From the NCBI RefSeq assembly GCF_903915725.1, contig NZ_CAIWTY010000030.1:1-51223 (forward strand): a stretch of 51,223 bases of DNA, in the 5' to 3' direction. Below are positions 1 to 8,720 of the stretch, piece after piece. A model generated the notes under the pieces. That model searched no databases and was not told where the DNA came from. It was given only the letters and a program-made list of their open reading frames with translations. Both the position numbers and the translations under genes were made by a program. The DNA is from an uncultured Rhodopila sp. (GTDB lineage: Bacteria > Pseudomonadota > Alphaproteobacteria > Acetobacterales > Acetobacteraceae). Numbering within the stretch: the stretch's first letter is position 1; each line of letters opens with the position of its first letter.

Positions 1-3000
1 GCCGAGCGCGAAGAAGCCGTCATCGATACCGACCCGGGCGGCGCCGGTGAGTTCGGCATAGAGGCCGCACAGCAGCGCCTCGCCGGCGTCGCGCGGGGCG
101 CGGAAGGGCTTGCCGGTGTCGATCCCTTCGGGGGCCGGCAGTGCGCGGCGGTCGAGCTTGCCGTTCGGCGTCAGCGGCAACCTGTCCAGCGCCACGAACG
201 CCGCCGGCACCATGTAGTCCGGCAGCCTCGCCGCCAGCGTAGCGCGCACGTCGGCCGCCGGCGGCAGCGTCTCGCCCGGGCGGGGCACGAGGTAGGCGAC
301 AAGCCTGGTCTCGCCGGCGATCTCGCGCGGCTGCACACTGGCGTGAGCCAGGCCGGGGATGGCCGCCAGCGCCGCCTCGATCTCGCCCGGCTCGATGCGG
401 AAGCCGCGGATTTTAACCTGCTCGTCGGCGCGGCCGAGGAAGTCGAGCGTGCCGTCCGCCCGCCAGCGCGCGAGGTCGCCGGTGCGGTACATCCGCGCCC
501 CCGGCGGCCCGAACGGGCAGGCCACGAACCGCTCCGCCGTCAAACCCGGCCGTCCGAGATAACCCCGCGCCAGACCGGCACCCGCGATGTAAAGTTCGCC
601 GGCTACGCCGATCGGCAGAGGCGAGAGGGACGCGTCAAGTACGTAGAGCTGGGTGTTCCAAATCGGCGCCCCGATGGGTGGCGCCTGCTCGTCCGGCTCT
701 CGGATGCAGCGCCAGGACGTGACGTCGATCGCTGCCTCGGTCGGACCGTAGAGGTTCCACAGCGCGGCACCCGGCAGCGCAGCCAGACAGAGATTGCGCA
801 GCGGGCCGCCGAGCGCCTCGCCGCTGGTGATGACGTGGCGCAGGCTATCGCAGAGTTCGATCGCTGCACCGTCCAGGAAGGCCGACAGCATCGACGGCAC
901 GAAGTGCAGGGTGGTGATGTGCTGTGCTGCAATGAGATGGCTGAGATAGTGCGGGTCCCGATGTCCTTCCGGCCTGGCGATCACCAGGGTGGCGCCTTGC
1001 AGCAGTGGCAACAGGAACTCCCAGACGGAAACATCGAAGGTCCAGGGGGTCTTTTGAAGCACCCGATCCTCTGCTGTCAGCCGGACGGTATCCTGCATCC
1101 ATTCGAGACGGTTGACCGCGCCACCATGGGTGTTGCCGGCGCCCTTGGGCGTGCCGGTGCTGCCCGAGGTGTAGATCAAGTAGGCAAGGTTGCCGGGCTG
1201 AAGCGGTCCGGCGCGCTCGGCATCGGTCAACGCGCGGCCAGGTAGACTGGTGAGATGCTTCAACAGTTCCGCATCGTCGAGCGCGAAGCCGGGCGGCACT
1301 GCGGTGCCGGCCGCCCGTAATATGGCCAGCGTCCCGGCCGTGCCGATGAGCCTGGCGGCCTTGCTGTCAGCCAGCATGAACGCCAGCCGCTGCGGCGGGT
1401 AAGCCGGGTCGAGCGGCAGATACGCTGCCCCCGCCTTGAGCACGCCGAGCAGCGCCACCACCATCTCGATCGAACGCGGCAGCGCCAGCGCCACCAGGCT
1501 CTCCGGGCCGATCCCCTCGGCCGCGAGATGCCGCGCCAGCCGGTTTGCGCGAGCGTCGAGCGCGGCATAGGTGAGCTGCACGTCGCCGAACACCAATGCC
1601 GTCGCGCCGGGCGTCCTGGCCACCTGCGCTTCGAACCGATCGGGCAGCGTCGCGGACGGTACCTCCCGCGCGGTAGCGTTGAAGCCCTCGACCACCTCAA
1701 CCCGCTCGGCGGCGTCGAGCAGTGGCAACTCGCCGAGCCTGGCGTCGGGGCCGGCCTGCCCGACGGCCTGTAGCAGGCGGAGCAACCGCGTCGCGTGCCG
1801 GGCCAGCGTCTCCGGCGTATAGCGCGCGACGTTGCCGTTGAGGTCGATGCGCATGCCGGCGGGGCCGGCCTCGTAGCAGACGATCGACAGGTCGTGCACC
1901 GGCCCGTTCGAAAGGTTGTGCGTCAGGCCCGGCGTCTCGCCGAACTGCGCCAACCGTTCGAACGGCGAGACGTTGACTACCGTGCCGAACAGATCAGCCG
2001 CATCCGGTGCCAGCCCGAGGTCTCGCCGCAGCACCTCGTGCGGGTAGCGCTGGTGCCGCAGCGCGCTCCGCGTCTGCCGCGCCGCCTGCCGGACCAGCTC
2101 TTCGAGTCGCATCCCCGGCGCCGTCGCCAGGCGCAGCGGCACGATATTGCTCAGCTTGCACGGCGTGCGGCGGGCCGCCGCGCCGCACCGTCCAGTCACC
2201 GGCCAGCCGAGCAGCACCTCCGCCCGGCCCGTCAGCCGGGCGATATAGGCCGCGACCGAAGCGGCGAGCATGGCCGGCAGCGTTGTGCCGAGCGACTTGC
2301 CAAGCGCGGCCAGCACCGCGGCGTCGGCGTTCGGCAGCAGGCAGGTCTCGCGGTGAAAGCCTCGCTCCCAGCCGGCATCGCCGCCCGAGAGGCTGGCCGG
2401 TTCAGGCTGGCCGGACAGCAGGCCGAGCCAATGCGCGCGATCCTCCGCCCGGGCCGGCGTGCCCGGCCCGTAGGCCGGGTCGTTCATCAGGTCCTCCAAC
2501 GGAGCGAGCGCCGCCGGCGCCGGCGGCTCGCCACGCAGCCCGGCGGTGTAGATCTCCGCGAGGCGGGCCTGGATGAGGAAGCGTCCAGCGCCGTCGAGCA
2601 CGATGTGGTGGTAACTCTGCAGCCAGATCCAGCGCCGCTCCGCCAGCCTGATCAGGTGCCAGCGGAAGAGCGGCTCATCGCCGGGCAGGTCGAAAGGCTG
2701 TGCCAGGACCGTCCGCATGAGTCGGTGGGCCGCCTGCTCGGGGTTCGCCTCGCCGCGCAGGTCGTGCAGCGCCAGCGTCCAGCCGGCGGCCGGCCCGGCC
2801 TCAACCCGCTGCACCGCCCCGTCGGGCGTCTCGAAGAAGCGCAGCCGCAGCGCCTCGGTCTCGGCGATCACCTGGCGGGCGGCGGCCTCGAACCGGACCG
2901 GGTCGAACGGGCCGTCAAGATCGGTATACTGCGCCACGGTGTAAAAAGCCCGGTCCGGCGTCAGGTGGTGCGCCAGCCAGAGGCCTTTCTGGCCCTCGCT

Positions 3001-3036
3001 AAGCGGAAACGGGGCGAGCGCGATCTGGTGGAACAT
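1..3036 (-). CDS. EntF-like non-ribosomal peptide synthetase (C-A-T start), partial at left edge
   Basis: This is the N-terminal 1012 residues of an NRPS that runs off the left edge. Residues 1 to about 450 form a condensation domain with the catalytic YHHIVLDG motif. An adenylation domain follows, with [22 protein letters not shown] and TGDLARW motifs, then the beginning of a carrier domain ([10 protein letters not shown]) exactly at the edge, before its serine. The specificity positions I can read (D-V-W-H..S...I-D, from FDVSVW, LHFVPS, SGEAL and EAAID) resemble the serine code of EntF, so serine activation for a catecholate siderophore is inferred. ATG 3036 is chosen because the start of homology follows directly; an upstream TTG is possible. 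It follows mbtH on the same strand by about 50 bp, with a phosphopantetheinyl transferase gene upstream, which supports a siderophore operon. Confidence 0.88.
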   Translation of the reverse strand, partial: MFHQIALAPFPLSEGQKGLWLAHHLTPDRAFYTVAQYTDLDGPFDPVRFEAAARQVIAETEALRLRFFETPDGAVQRVEAGPAAGWTLALHDLRGEANPEQAAHRLMRTVLAQPFDLPGDEPLFRWHLIRLAERRWIWLQSYHHIVLDGAGRFLIQARLAEIYTAGLRGEPPAPAALAPLEDLMNDPAYGPGTPARAEDRAHWLGLLSGQPEPASLSGGDAGWERGFHRETCLLPNADAAVLAALGKSLGTTLPAMLAASVAAYIARLTGRAEVLLGWPVTGRCGAAARRTPCKLSNIVPLRLATAPGMRLEELVRQAARQTRSALRHQRYPHEVLRRDLGLAPDAADLFGTVVNVSPFERLAQFGETPGLTHNLSNGPVHDLSIVCYEAGPAGMRIDLNGNVARYTPETLARHATRLLRLLQAVGQAGPDARLGELPLLDAAERVEVVEGFNATAREVPSATLPDRFEAQVARTPGATALVFGDVQLTYAALDARANRLARHLAAEGIGPESLVALALPRSIEMVVALLGVLKAGAAYLPLDPAYPPQRLAFMLADSKAARLIGTAGTLAILRAAGTAVPPGFALDDAELLKHLTSLPGRALTDAERAGPLQPGNLAYLIYTSGSTGTPKGAGNTHGGAVNRLEWMQDTVRLTAEDRVLQKTPWTFDVSVWEFLLPLLQGATLVIARPEGHRDPHYLSHLIAAQHITTLHFVPSMLSAFLDGAAIELCDSLRHVITSGEALGGPLRNLCLAALPGAALWNLYGPTEAAIDVTSWRCIREPDEQAPPIGAPIWNTQLYVLDASLSPLPIGVAGELYIAGAGLARGYLGRPGLTAERFVACPFGPPGARMYRTGDLARWRADGTLDFLGRADEQVKIRGFRIEPGEIEAALAAIPGLAHASVQPREIAGETRLVAYLVPRPGETLPPAADVRATLAARLPDYMVPAAFVALDRLPLTPNGKLDRRALPAPEGIDTGKPFRAPRDAGEALLCGLYAELTGAARVGIDDGFFALG

Positions 3037-3089
3037 GTCCGGGTCCGTGCGGCGCAATTGGTCAAGCCGGTCGTGAGTTGGCTTGCATG

Positions 3090-3343
3090 TTACGATATAA
3101 GAACGATCGGCGCGCCGGGGGCGGTGCCGGCCATGCCGTCGCGCAGGTTTTTAGAAAGCATGTCGAGCTGGTGGGGGTCGATATAGGCCAGGCACCCGGC
3201 GTTCGGCCCGACCGGCCCGATCCGGCTCCATCCCTTCGGTGCCGGCCGGCCGGCCAAAAAGAGCACTGCTCCTCGGCATCGATCAGCACCCGGGAGGCTT
3301 CGCCGTCGACGGTGAAGTCGTCCAGGCGGGGCGGGTCCGACAT
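3090..3343 (-). pseudogene. mbtH: MbtH-like NRPS helper gene with one-base frameshift
   Basis: MbtH proteins bind and activate adenylation domains. The first 34 codons read MSDPPRLDDFTVDG...EEQCSFWPAGR. The frame then breaks in the repeat GGCCGGCCGGCCGG near 3246, and the homologous sequence resumes in another frame (PKGWSRIGPVGPNAGCLAY, then [11 protein letters not shown]) to a TAA at 3092-3090. The total of 254 nt is one base short of a full frame. It sits directly before the NRPS, in the usual position. Either a true slippage deletion in a GC repeat or a sequencing error explains it; an intact paralogue lies at 6207-6452. Confidence 0.85.
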
Positions 3344-3427
3344 TTGCTTTTCCCTCAGTCTCGATCGCGCGGCCGCCACGGTGGCGAGCGTCGCCTTCAT
3401 GCCGGCCCCGACAGGTAAACCCACTGA

Positions 3428-3446
3428 ATCGTGATTATCATAAAAC
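3428..3446 (-). promoter_or_regulatory. Fur-box-like operator upstream of mbtH-NRPS
   Basis: On the minus strand the core ATGATAATCA (3441-3432) equals the centre of the classical Fur consensus GATAATGATAATCATTATC; the outer arms match poorly. It lies about 90 bp upstream of the mbtH start, a sensible place for iron-dependent repression of siderophore genes. Function is inferred from the match and position only. Confidence 0.45.
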
Positions 3447-3636
3447 CGCAAGGATAGCCAGCCGCGGAGTGGCAAACCGACAGTTGCAAATCTAAACGCA
3501 ATCGGCGTTGGCACCTGGGTACGGTTTGGGTTGTATCCTCCCCTCAGCTTCGAGCTTATTCGATGCGGACGGAGATCGGCATGCCCGGCTTGGCCCTGCA
3601 ATATCGCCGGCTCCCTGCCGCTGCCGGCCACGCCGG

Positions 3637-4368
3637 TCAGCGGGTCATCAGGCTGCCGGCGTCCGCCTCGCGCCATGTGATCGTGGCCGGACCACCGGCC
3701 GTGCGCAAACCTACGGCAGCCATGAACACGCCGTCGATGACGCGCTGCTCGAACCGCCATTCCTGAGCCGCGGCGTCCGGCAAGTCAACAAACGCAATGC
3801 GGGGCGGAACGACCGTGCGAAACAGAAAACTCGCAAGGTCGCGCGACAGGCCCTCCCCGGTTGCCTTGATGAACGCCTCCTTCAGCGTCCATAGCCGCAC
3901 GAACCCGGCCGGTTGCTCCCCGGCCGGCAGGGCAAACAGCCAGGCACACTCCGCAGGATGGAAGTAGCTCCGCGCCAGGTCGGTTTCCGCGACGCGATCC
4001 ATCCGCTCCAGATCGAAACCGAGCGCACAGCCGGGCGCGGTGGTCAGGGCCAAGCCGGTCAATCCCCGGGTGTGGGAGAGATTGAAGCTGATTGGCGCAG
4101 GCACACCTGCAACCCGGACATCGGGTTTGCCATGCACACCGGGTACGAACTGCAGCGCCGCGGCTGGCACGCCCAGCGCGGCGGCAATCGCGGTGTTCAT
4201 TAACGCATGCGCCGCAATGAAGGTCAGCCGATCACGGTCGAAGACGAAGCGCGCCGCGCGGGCTTTGTCCTCCGCCCCGAGCAGCGGCAGCCATCGCGAC
4301 ACCTGCGCCATGTCGAGTCCGGATGTGCGCAGGGTCACAACGTCGATGGCACAGGGGGGGTGCCGCAC
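3637..4368 (-). CDS. 4'-phosphopantetheinyl transferase, Sfp/EntD type
   Basis: This 243-residue protein would transfer phosphopantetheine from CoA to the carrier-domain serine of the neighbouring NRPS. Family motifs are clear: FNLSHTRGL, GFDLERMD with the Mg-binding acidic residues, and WTLKEAFIKATGEGL near residue 165. Length is normal for Sfp-type enzymes. It lies on the same strand as mbtH and the NRPS, about 290 bp upstream of them, and about 20 bp after the DUF697 gene. It is probably dedicated to the siderophore synthetase but could also serve other carrier proteins. Confidence 0.92.
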   Translation of the reverse strand: MRHPPCAIDVVTLRTSGLDMAQVSRWLPLLGAEDKARAARFVFDRDRLTFIAAHALMNTAIAAALGVPAAALQFVPGVHGKPDVRVAGVPAPISFNLSHTRGLTGLALTTAPGCALGFDLERMDRVAETDLARSYFHPAECAWLFALPAGEQPAGFVRLWTLKEAFIKATGEGLSRDLASFLFRTVVPPRIAFVDLPDAAAQEWRFEQRVIDGVFMAAVGLRTAGGPATITWREADAGSLMTR

Positions 4369-4387
4369 CCGCTTTGCCGTCGCAAAC

Positions 4388-4936
4388 TCAGGCCGGCACC
4401 GCCGGAGTGTCCCTGGCGGCCTTGAATTCCGCCTTCGTCCTGGCGACGAACGCGTTGCCGAGATCGAACTGCTCGCGGAAATACTCCGCCACCTTCGGTT
4501 CGCTCAGGTCGAAGAAAACCGGTGTGCTGCCGTCGAAGTGCTTCTGGTAGACGCGCCCGATCGCAAAGGTCGACGCCCCGACCGCCACCGGCAAGGAGGC
4601 GATGCCGAGAGCGGTGCCGATGCCGGGGATGAACCTGGCGAAGCTGATGGCGACCGCGGCGCCGGCGCCGTAGCCGAGCACGCCGCCGGCCAGCGAGGTG
4701 ACGGTGCTGCGGACCGCCTGCTCCGCGAACGGCTTGCCATTCAGTTGCGCCAGTTTCTGGATCATGCGCAACTGAACGGCGAACACGGCGGCAACATCGA
4801 TCAGCGGCAGCGGGATCGTGCTGGTCGCGACGCCGGCGATCACGTATTTCTTGATGATGCTGTCGGCGGCCAGGCTGCGGACCGTCGCCGCGTCGGGGTG
4901 GATGACGGATTCGGCGGCGGGGAGGGTGGCCGACAT
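4388..4936 (-). CDS. DUF697 (YcjF-like) family protein
   Basis: The 182-residue product shows the DUF697 pattern: an N-terminal helix with IIKKYVIAGVATSTIPLPLIDVAAVFAVQL, then two hydrophobic glycine/alanine-rich segments (VTSLAGGVLGYGAGAAVAISF and GIASLPVAVGASTFAIGRVYQ). ATG 4936 is preferred over an upstream ATG because AGGAG lies about nine bases before it. The family is thought to be membrane-associated; its biochemical role is not established. It ends 19 bp before the phosphopantetheinyl transferase gene and may be co-transcribed with it, though no functional link is obvious. Confidence 0.75.
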   Translation of the reverse strand: MSATLPAAESVIHPDAATVRSLAADSIIKKYVIAGVATSTIPLPLIDVAAVFAVQLRMIQKLAQLNGKPFAEQAVRSTVTSLAGGVLGYGAGAAVAISFARFIPGIGTALGIASLPVAVGASTFAIGRVYQKHFDGSTPVFFDLSEPKVAEYFREQFDLGNAFVARTKAEFKAARDTPAVPA

Positions 4937-5125
4937 TGCAGGCTCCTGTGAATGGATCGCTAAACTGCCACGCAATGAGCGCTACAACTCCGCGCAGGTT
5001 ACGACACATACAAATTGACCGTAACGGTATGTAGGGTTGTATGCATAGAGGGATTCCGGGTTCGCGGCGAGTATTCGTTCCTCGACACGTTTCCCGGCCC
5101 TTTCGCTCAGTGTTCTCGAGTGCCC

Positions 5126-5428
5126 CTAGTACCCCGTCACAGTGATTTTGACCGGTTGACCATGCCCCGGGTTCAGCTCGGGCAAGTCGGAGCGATCCAG
5201 CAGGACAGCAATGCTTCGGGCAGCCCCCGGCTTGCGTGAGATCAGCCCCGCCTGCTCAAGCGTGAGCACCATCTGATGCACGGTGGGCGGTGTGACGCGG
5301 ACGAACCGCATCATGTCCGCCTCAGCCGCCGGGCGTCCATTCACCAGCGTGTAGGCATGGATAAACGCCAGATACCGGCCCTGCCTGGCGGTAAAATCCG
5401 GTCGCGAATCATCTGCGCTGCGATTCAT
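5126..5428 (-). CDS. Small LexA-like winged-helix protein beside IS630 remnant
   Basis: This is a 100-residue protein with a LexA-type N-terminal winged helix: TARQGRYLAFIHAYTLVNGRPAAEADMMRFV, then TPPTVHQMVLTLEQAGLISRKPGAARSIAVLL. It lacks the LexA protease domain. ATG 5428 is chosen because GAGGACC precedes it; an upstream in-frame ATG exists at 5464. Small proteins of this kind are often found next to IS630-family transposase genes, and remnants of such a transposase start just beyond its 5' end. It may be a transposon accessory or stray regulator; the target is unknown. Confidence 0.6.
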   Translation of the reverse strand: MNRSADDSRPDFTARQGRYLAFIHAYTLVNGRPAAEADMMRFVRVTPPTVHQMVLTLEQAGLISRKPGAARSIAVLLDRSDLPELNPGHGQPVKITVTGY

Positions 5429-5524
5429 CGTGGTCCTCGACTGTGGGGGACCAACGATGAACACAGGATACCGGGTCGATCTGCATGCGCGACCTTGCCG
5501 ACTTACATTATCCGATGCGGAGCG

Positions 5525-5990
5525 GATCCGTGTGGTGCTTTCACTACACGCTTAAACACGCCAGTTGGCTCAACATGGTGGAGATCGAAATCGGCATGCT
5601 GCGCGATCAGTGTCTCGACCGCCGCATCGGCGAGCGTGATGTCCTGGTCTCCGAGTCGAGGCCTGGCAGCGGCAGCGCAACGCTTCCGGCGCACGGACCA
5701 ATGGCGGTTCACGACCGAGGCGGCCCGCACCAAGCTGAGTCGCATTTGCCACAGTCGCCTGCCCAAACAGATTTCGCGCGGATCACCTTCCACTTCACGC
5801 CCAAGCACGCCTCGTGGATCAACCAGATCGAGATCTGGTTTTCGATCCTGGTCCGCAAACTGCTCCGCCGCGGCAACTTCACCTCCCGGGAGCATCTGCA
5901 GCAGCGGATCGAGAGCTTCATCGCTTATTCAATGCGACGATGGCCAAGCCGTTCCGCTGGACGATAACGGGCAAACCGCAGGCAACATGA
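5525..5990 (+). mobile_element. IS630-family transposase remnants (two C-terminal pieces)
   Basis: Two adjacent segments resemble the same C-terminal part of an IS630 DDE transposase. The first (about 5533-5640) reads HYTLKHASWLNMVEIEIGML; the second (about 5788-5990) reads FHFTPKHASWINQIEIWFSI and continues through RGNFTSREHLQQRIESFI. In the second, one T is missing near 5930, so the natural ending (FNATMAKPFRWTITGK) is out of frame. No complete transposase or clear terminal inverted repeats are visible. These are decayed, possibly nested, insertions. Confidence 0.7.
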
Positions 5991-6206
5991 AGCGGAGAGG
6001 AACCGGGTTGGAACCTCCGGCGAGGTGTACTAGCGTCCGGCGGTCCTTCCACGATGCTGCTGCACCGCCCTGACCAACCGAGATGCTCCGGCGCCGGATT
6101 GACGGACATCAGCGAACGTGTTTCATTAACCTAATTATTGCGCCTATCGGCATTTCGTTCAACGATGTTGCCGGTGCGCGATATTACTTTGCGTAGTGAG
6201 GGTAAT

Positions 6207-6452
6207 ATGCAGGATATGCCGCGTCCCGACGACTTCACCATCGACGGCCAGGTCTTTCAAGTACTGATCAACGCCGAGGAGCAATACTCGATCTGGCCGG
6301 CCGGCCAGCCGGCGCCGGAGGGATGGGCACAGGTCGGACCGGCCGGAGCCAAGGCCGAGTGCCTGGCCTATGTCGATGCGAACTGGCTCGACATGCGCCC
6401 GAAGAGCCTGCGCGACAGCATGCAAGCCGCCGTGGCCGCCCGCGGCGGCTGA
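6207..6452 (+). CDS. mbtH: MbtH-like protein, intact second copy
   Basis: This 81-residue protein begins MQDMPRPDDFTIDG and contains the MbtH signature: EEQYSIWPAG, PEGWAQVGPAG, AECLAYVDANW and DMRPKSLRDSM. It is full length and intact. ATG 6207 has GAGGG just upstream; a second ATG at 6216 is possible. It is clearly paralogous to the frameshifted mbtH at 3343-3090, on the opposite strand. Only an NRPS fossil follows it, so if functional it would have to act in trans, possibly on the NRPS at the left edge. Confidence 0.88.
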   Translation: MQDMPRPDDFTIDGQVFQVLINAEEQYSIWPAGQPAPEGWAQVGPAGAKAECLAYVDANWLDMRPKSLRDSMQAAVAARGG

Positions 6453-6558
6453 GCCGGACCGCGCTCTCGCTTAACCGGCCGCCGCGATCGTTCGCCCCGG
6501 CACCCGCATGCCGCGGGGCAGGTCCGGCTTGACCAACTGTTGCCGCACGGACTCGGAC

Positions 6559-6663
6559 ATGGACCACCAGATCGCGCTCGCCCCGTTTCCGCCCAGCAAA
6601 GGCCAGAAAAGCCTTTGGCTGGCGCACCCCATGACGCCGGATCGGGCCTTTTGCACGGTGGCG
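6559..6663 (+). pseudogene. Fossil of NRPS condensation-domain start
   Basis: The translation [20 protein letters not shown] then LAHPMTPDRAFCTVA matches, nearly residue by residue, the first 35 residues of the left-edge NRPS ([20 protein letters not shown]). The DNA just before it also matches the corresponding mbtH-NRPS spacer. After about 6663 similarity stops. It is the truncated end of a duplicated mbtH-NRPS segment. Confidence 0.8.
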
Positions 6664-6921
6664 GCTGCCGCGGCCCGACACGCATCACGTCCGGTGCATC
6701 GCGCATGGCGCGAACGGTTGGCTTCATCTGGCGATCGAGGCCGGCGCAGCGTTGCGCAGCCGTGATGGCGTTCGCACGTTCGAGGATCGCCTGCCTGACC
6801 GTCCAATCGACACGCATGTTCTGCTCACGCACAAGCTGGATTCAGACCTCACGTTAACGGCGGAGCAGTGTCCCACGACGAATGGGTTCGTCCCCGGAGG
6901 CAACACCGGTCCGGCTCCGGT

Positions 6922-7296
6922 TCAATGCAGCGTGGCGAGGAACGCAACCAGGTCGGCACGCTGTCCGGCGTCCTTTAATCCCGGGTACGGCATGATGGTC
7001 TTTGGCACCACCGCTTGGGGGTTACCGACATAGGAGACCAGCGTCGCCTCGTCCCAGGTCAGACCGGACGCCTTGTTGGCGGGCGAATATTTGAAGCCCG
7101 GCATCTCCCCGGCCTTGCGCCCGACGATGCGGAAAAGGCTTGGCCCGACGATGATCTTGCCTTCATCCGTCGAGTGGCAGCCGGCACATTGCGTCTTGAA
7201 CACGGCTGCCCCGGCGGCGGCGTCCTGCGCGCTCGCGGAACCGGCGCTTGCCGACGCAAGCCCGGAAACCGCGGCGGTCAATAAAGGATATCTCAT
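6922..7296 (-). CDS. Periplasmic class I cytochrome c
   Basis: This 124-residue protein has an N-terminal signal peptide ending near SAQD, one haem site (CAGCH, around residue 37) and an axial methionine candidate in PKTIMPYPG, as in cytochrome c2/c550-type electron carriers. The C-terminus ADLVAFLATLH is typical for the fold. It stands alone, transcribed away from the methane island. It could be an electron acceptor for respiratory or dehydrogenase systems, including methanol oxidation, but that is only inferred from proximity. Confidence 0.88.
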   Translation of the reverse strand: MRYPLLTAAVSGLASASAGSASAQDAAAGAAVFKTQCAGCHSTDEGKIIVGPSLFRIVGRKAGEMPGFKYSPANKASGLTWDEATLVSYVGNPQAVVPKTIMPYPGLKDAGQRADLVAFLATLH

Positions 7297-7683
7297 TGAT
7301 CTCGGATCCCTGTCGTCTCGATGCTCGATGACACCGCCAACTTACGAGACAAAGGCAAGGCAATCAATACTTGGAATTTCCGGAAACCACCAAACGTCCG
7401 TTCCCAACGAAACGTTACTCCGGATCGATTGGTCGAGGTTTGCCCGACCGTCCGGCATGAAGTCAGATCGTATATGTGTATTGCTTCTGTGCGTACGGAT
7501 TTCATACAAGGGAACACCATTGCGGATCGTCGCGGCCGTTCGTATCGCTTGGCTATAATGCGGGGCCGACCCCGGCGAGTTATCACGGACTTCAGCCAAA
7601 ACCGGCGGGCGCTCTTGCAAAGCCTCCGCCGGCCCATCTGTCGAAAGAGTTTCATTCCGAAATCATGATCCGGGAGAGCCGAG
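7297..7683. other. Intergenic gap between divergent cytochrome c and repeat-protein genes
   Basis: I find no convincing coding sequence here. The DNA is richer in A+T than its surroundings and must hold the promoters of the two divergent genes. No recognisable sigma-54 site is present. Confidence 0.5.
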
Positions 7684-8079
7684 ATGACGCCACTTGAGGC
7701 AATTCGTGTTGCCAGAACGGAAGGCTACGATCCGGGCCTTCAGCAGATCATCGTGTCGTCGGGCGACCCGGAGTTCGCCTACCGTTTCGCACACGACGTC
7801 GCGGGTGCCGATTTGGATGCGCTTGAGCCCGTTGTCCTCAAATCCGACGATTTGCGCACGGTCTACGATTTTGCCGTTCTAAAGTCGGAGCGAGGCGGCG
7901 ATATCGCGTTGTTGCAAGAGCGGATGCTTGCTTGCCGGGATGGCGGGTTGCTGATCCTTTTCGCCATGGATGTCGCGGGAGCGGATGTGGAGCGTTTTGA
8001 AGCGGCTCTGCGACTGCTGCCGGATGCGAAATACCTGCTGTTGCTCGATGCCGAAAAGCGCCAAAGGGACATGGAGTGA
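7684..8079 (+). CDS. Small protein with two FA-x-DV-x-GAD repeats, function unknown
   Basis: The 131-residue protein has a good start (GGAGAGCCGAG then ATG). It contains two copies of a short helical repeat: FAYRFAHDVAGADLDALEPV near residue 37 and ILFAMDVAGADVERFEAAL near residue 96. Repeats of this FA-DV-GAD type occur in tandem in many bacterial and phage proteins of unknown function; I recognise the repeat but no activity. It is the last gene before the mmo promoter region and is separated from it by about 450 bp, so membership of the methane system is unproven. Confidence 0.65.
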   Translation: MTPLEAIRVARTEGYDPGLQQIIVSSGDPEFAYRFAHDVAGADLDALEPVVLKSDDLRTVYDFAVLKSERGGDIALLQERMLACRDGGLLILFAMDVAGADVERFEAALRLLPDAKYLLLLDAEKRQRDME

Positions 8080-8400
8080 AATCCGACCGTCATCATACGG
8101 TAAGCGAGCCTGTCCGCTAGATGCTCGCGCGATCGAATTGCTACTCAGCCCGAGATCTCTATATCCGGCGGGATACGACACCGCGTTCCGCATGAGGATG
8201 CGGCGCCGGACCGACCGGATGTTCGCGGACGGTGCATCCTTAATATGTGCGACCGGGCCGGTGATCGCGAAACCCGTCACTCGTGTCGCATCCGGCCGGC
8301 CCGCGGAGCCTGCCGCGGTCCCGCAACTTCCGCTGCGCACCGGATCCCGTCTCATATTGTTCCGCCAACGGAGAAACTACGACACGGCCCGATCCCCGAT

Positions 8401-8447
8401 ATGTATTGACTTCGTACGGTACGTGCAGATTTTATACACTTTATACA
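8401..8447 (+). promoter_or_regulatory. Candidate upstream activator site for the mmo promoter
   Basis: An A+T-rich block about 80-125 bp before the sigma-54 site holds ATGTATTGAC (8401), the palindrome CGTACGGTACG (8413-8423) and two TTATACA copies (8432, 8441). A block of similar composition and spacing (ATGTATCGGC ... CATACA) precedes the xoxG sigma-54 promoter. Binding by MmoR is inferred. Confidence 0.4.
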
Positions 8448-8524
8448 AAAACAAGGTGCCAAGGCCAGATTCCCGGGAACGTTATCATGGCGGTTGCTCA
8501 TAGGCGCGGGGGTTGCTGGCGGAC

Positions 8525-8541
8525 TTGGCACGCCGATTGCT
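8525..8541 (+). promoter_or_regulatory. Sigma-54 promoter of the mmo operon
   Basis: TTGGCACGCCGATTGCT matches the -24/-12 consensus (TGGCAC-N5-TTGCW) perfectly, with ten bases between GG and GC. Transcription should start near 8553, leaving a leader of roughly 170 nt before mmoX. Sigma-54 control of mmoX is established in methanotrophs, and the gene for the required activator (mmoR) lies in the same cluster. Confidence 0.9.
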
Positions 8542-8720
8542 AATTGCTAAACATGCGTGTGATGATAAACGCGCTCTGCCGTGCCTCGAGTTGAGAGGGT
8601 TTTAGCCGTGCTAGACCCGGACTAGCATTTTTTGAGTCACCGCAAAACATGAGGCATCCGTATTTGGACGGATACCGGAAGTGGAGCGGTACAGTAATAA
8701 AGATAGGGAGATAACAAAAT

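Noticed and set aside
6995..7015. TTGGCACC sequence as a further sigma-54 promoter
   Set aside because: It lies inside the cytochrome c gene and has no GC at the required ten-base distance.
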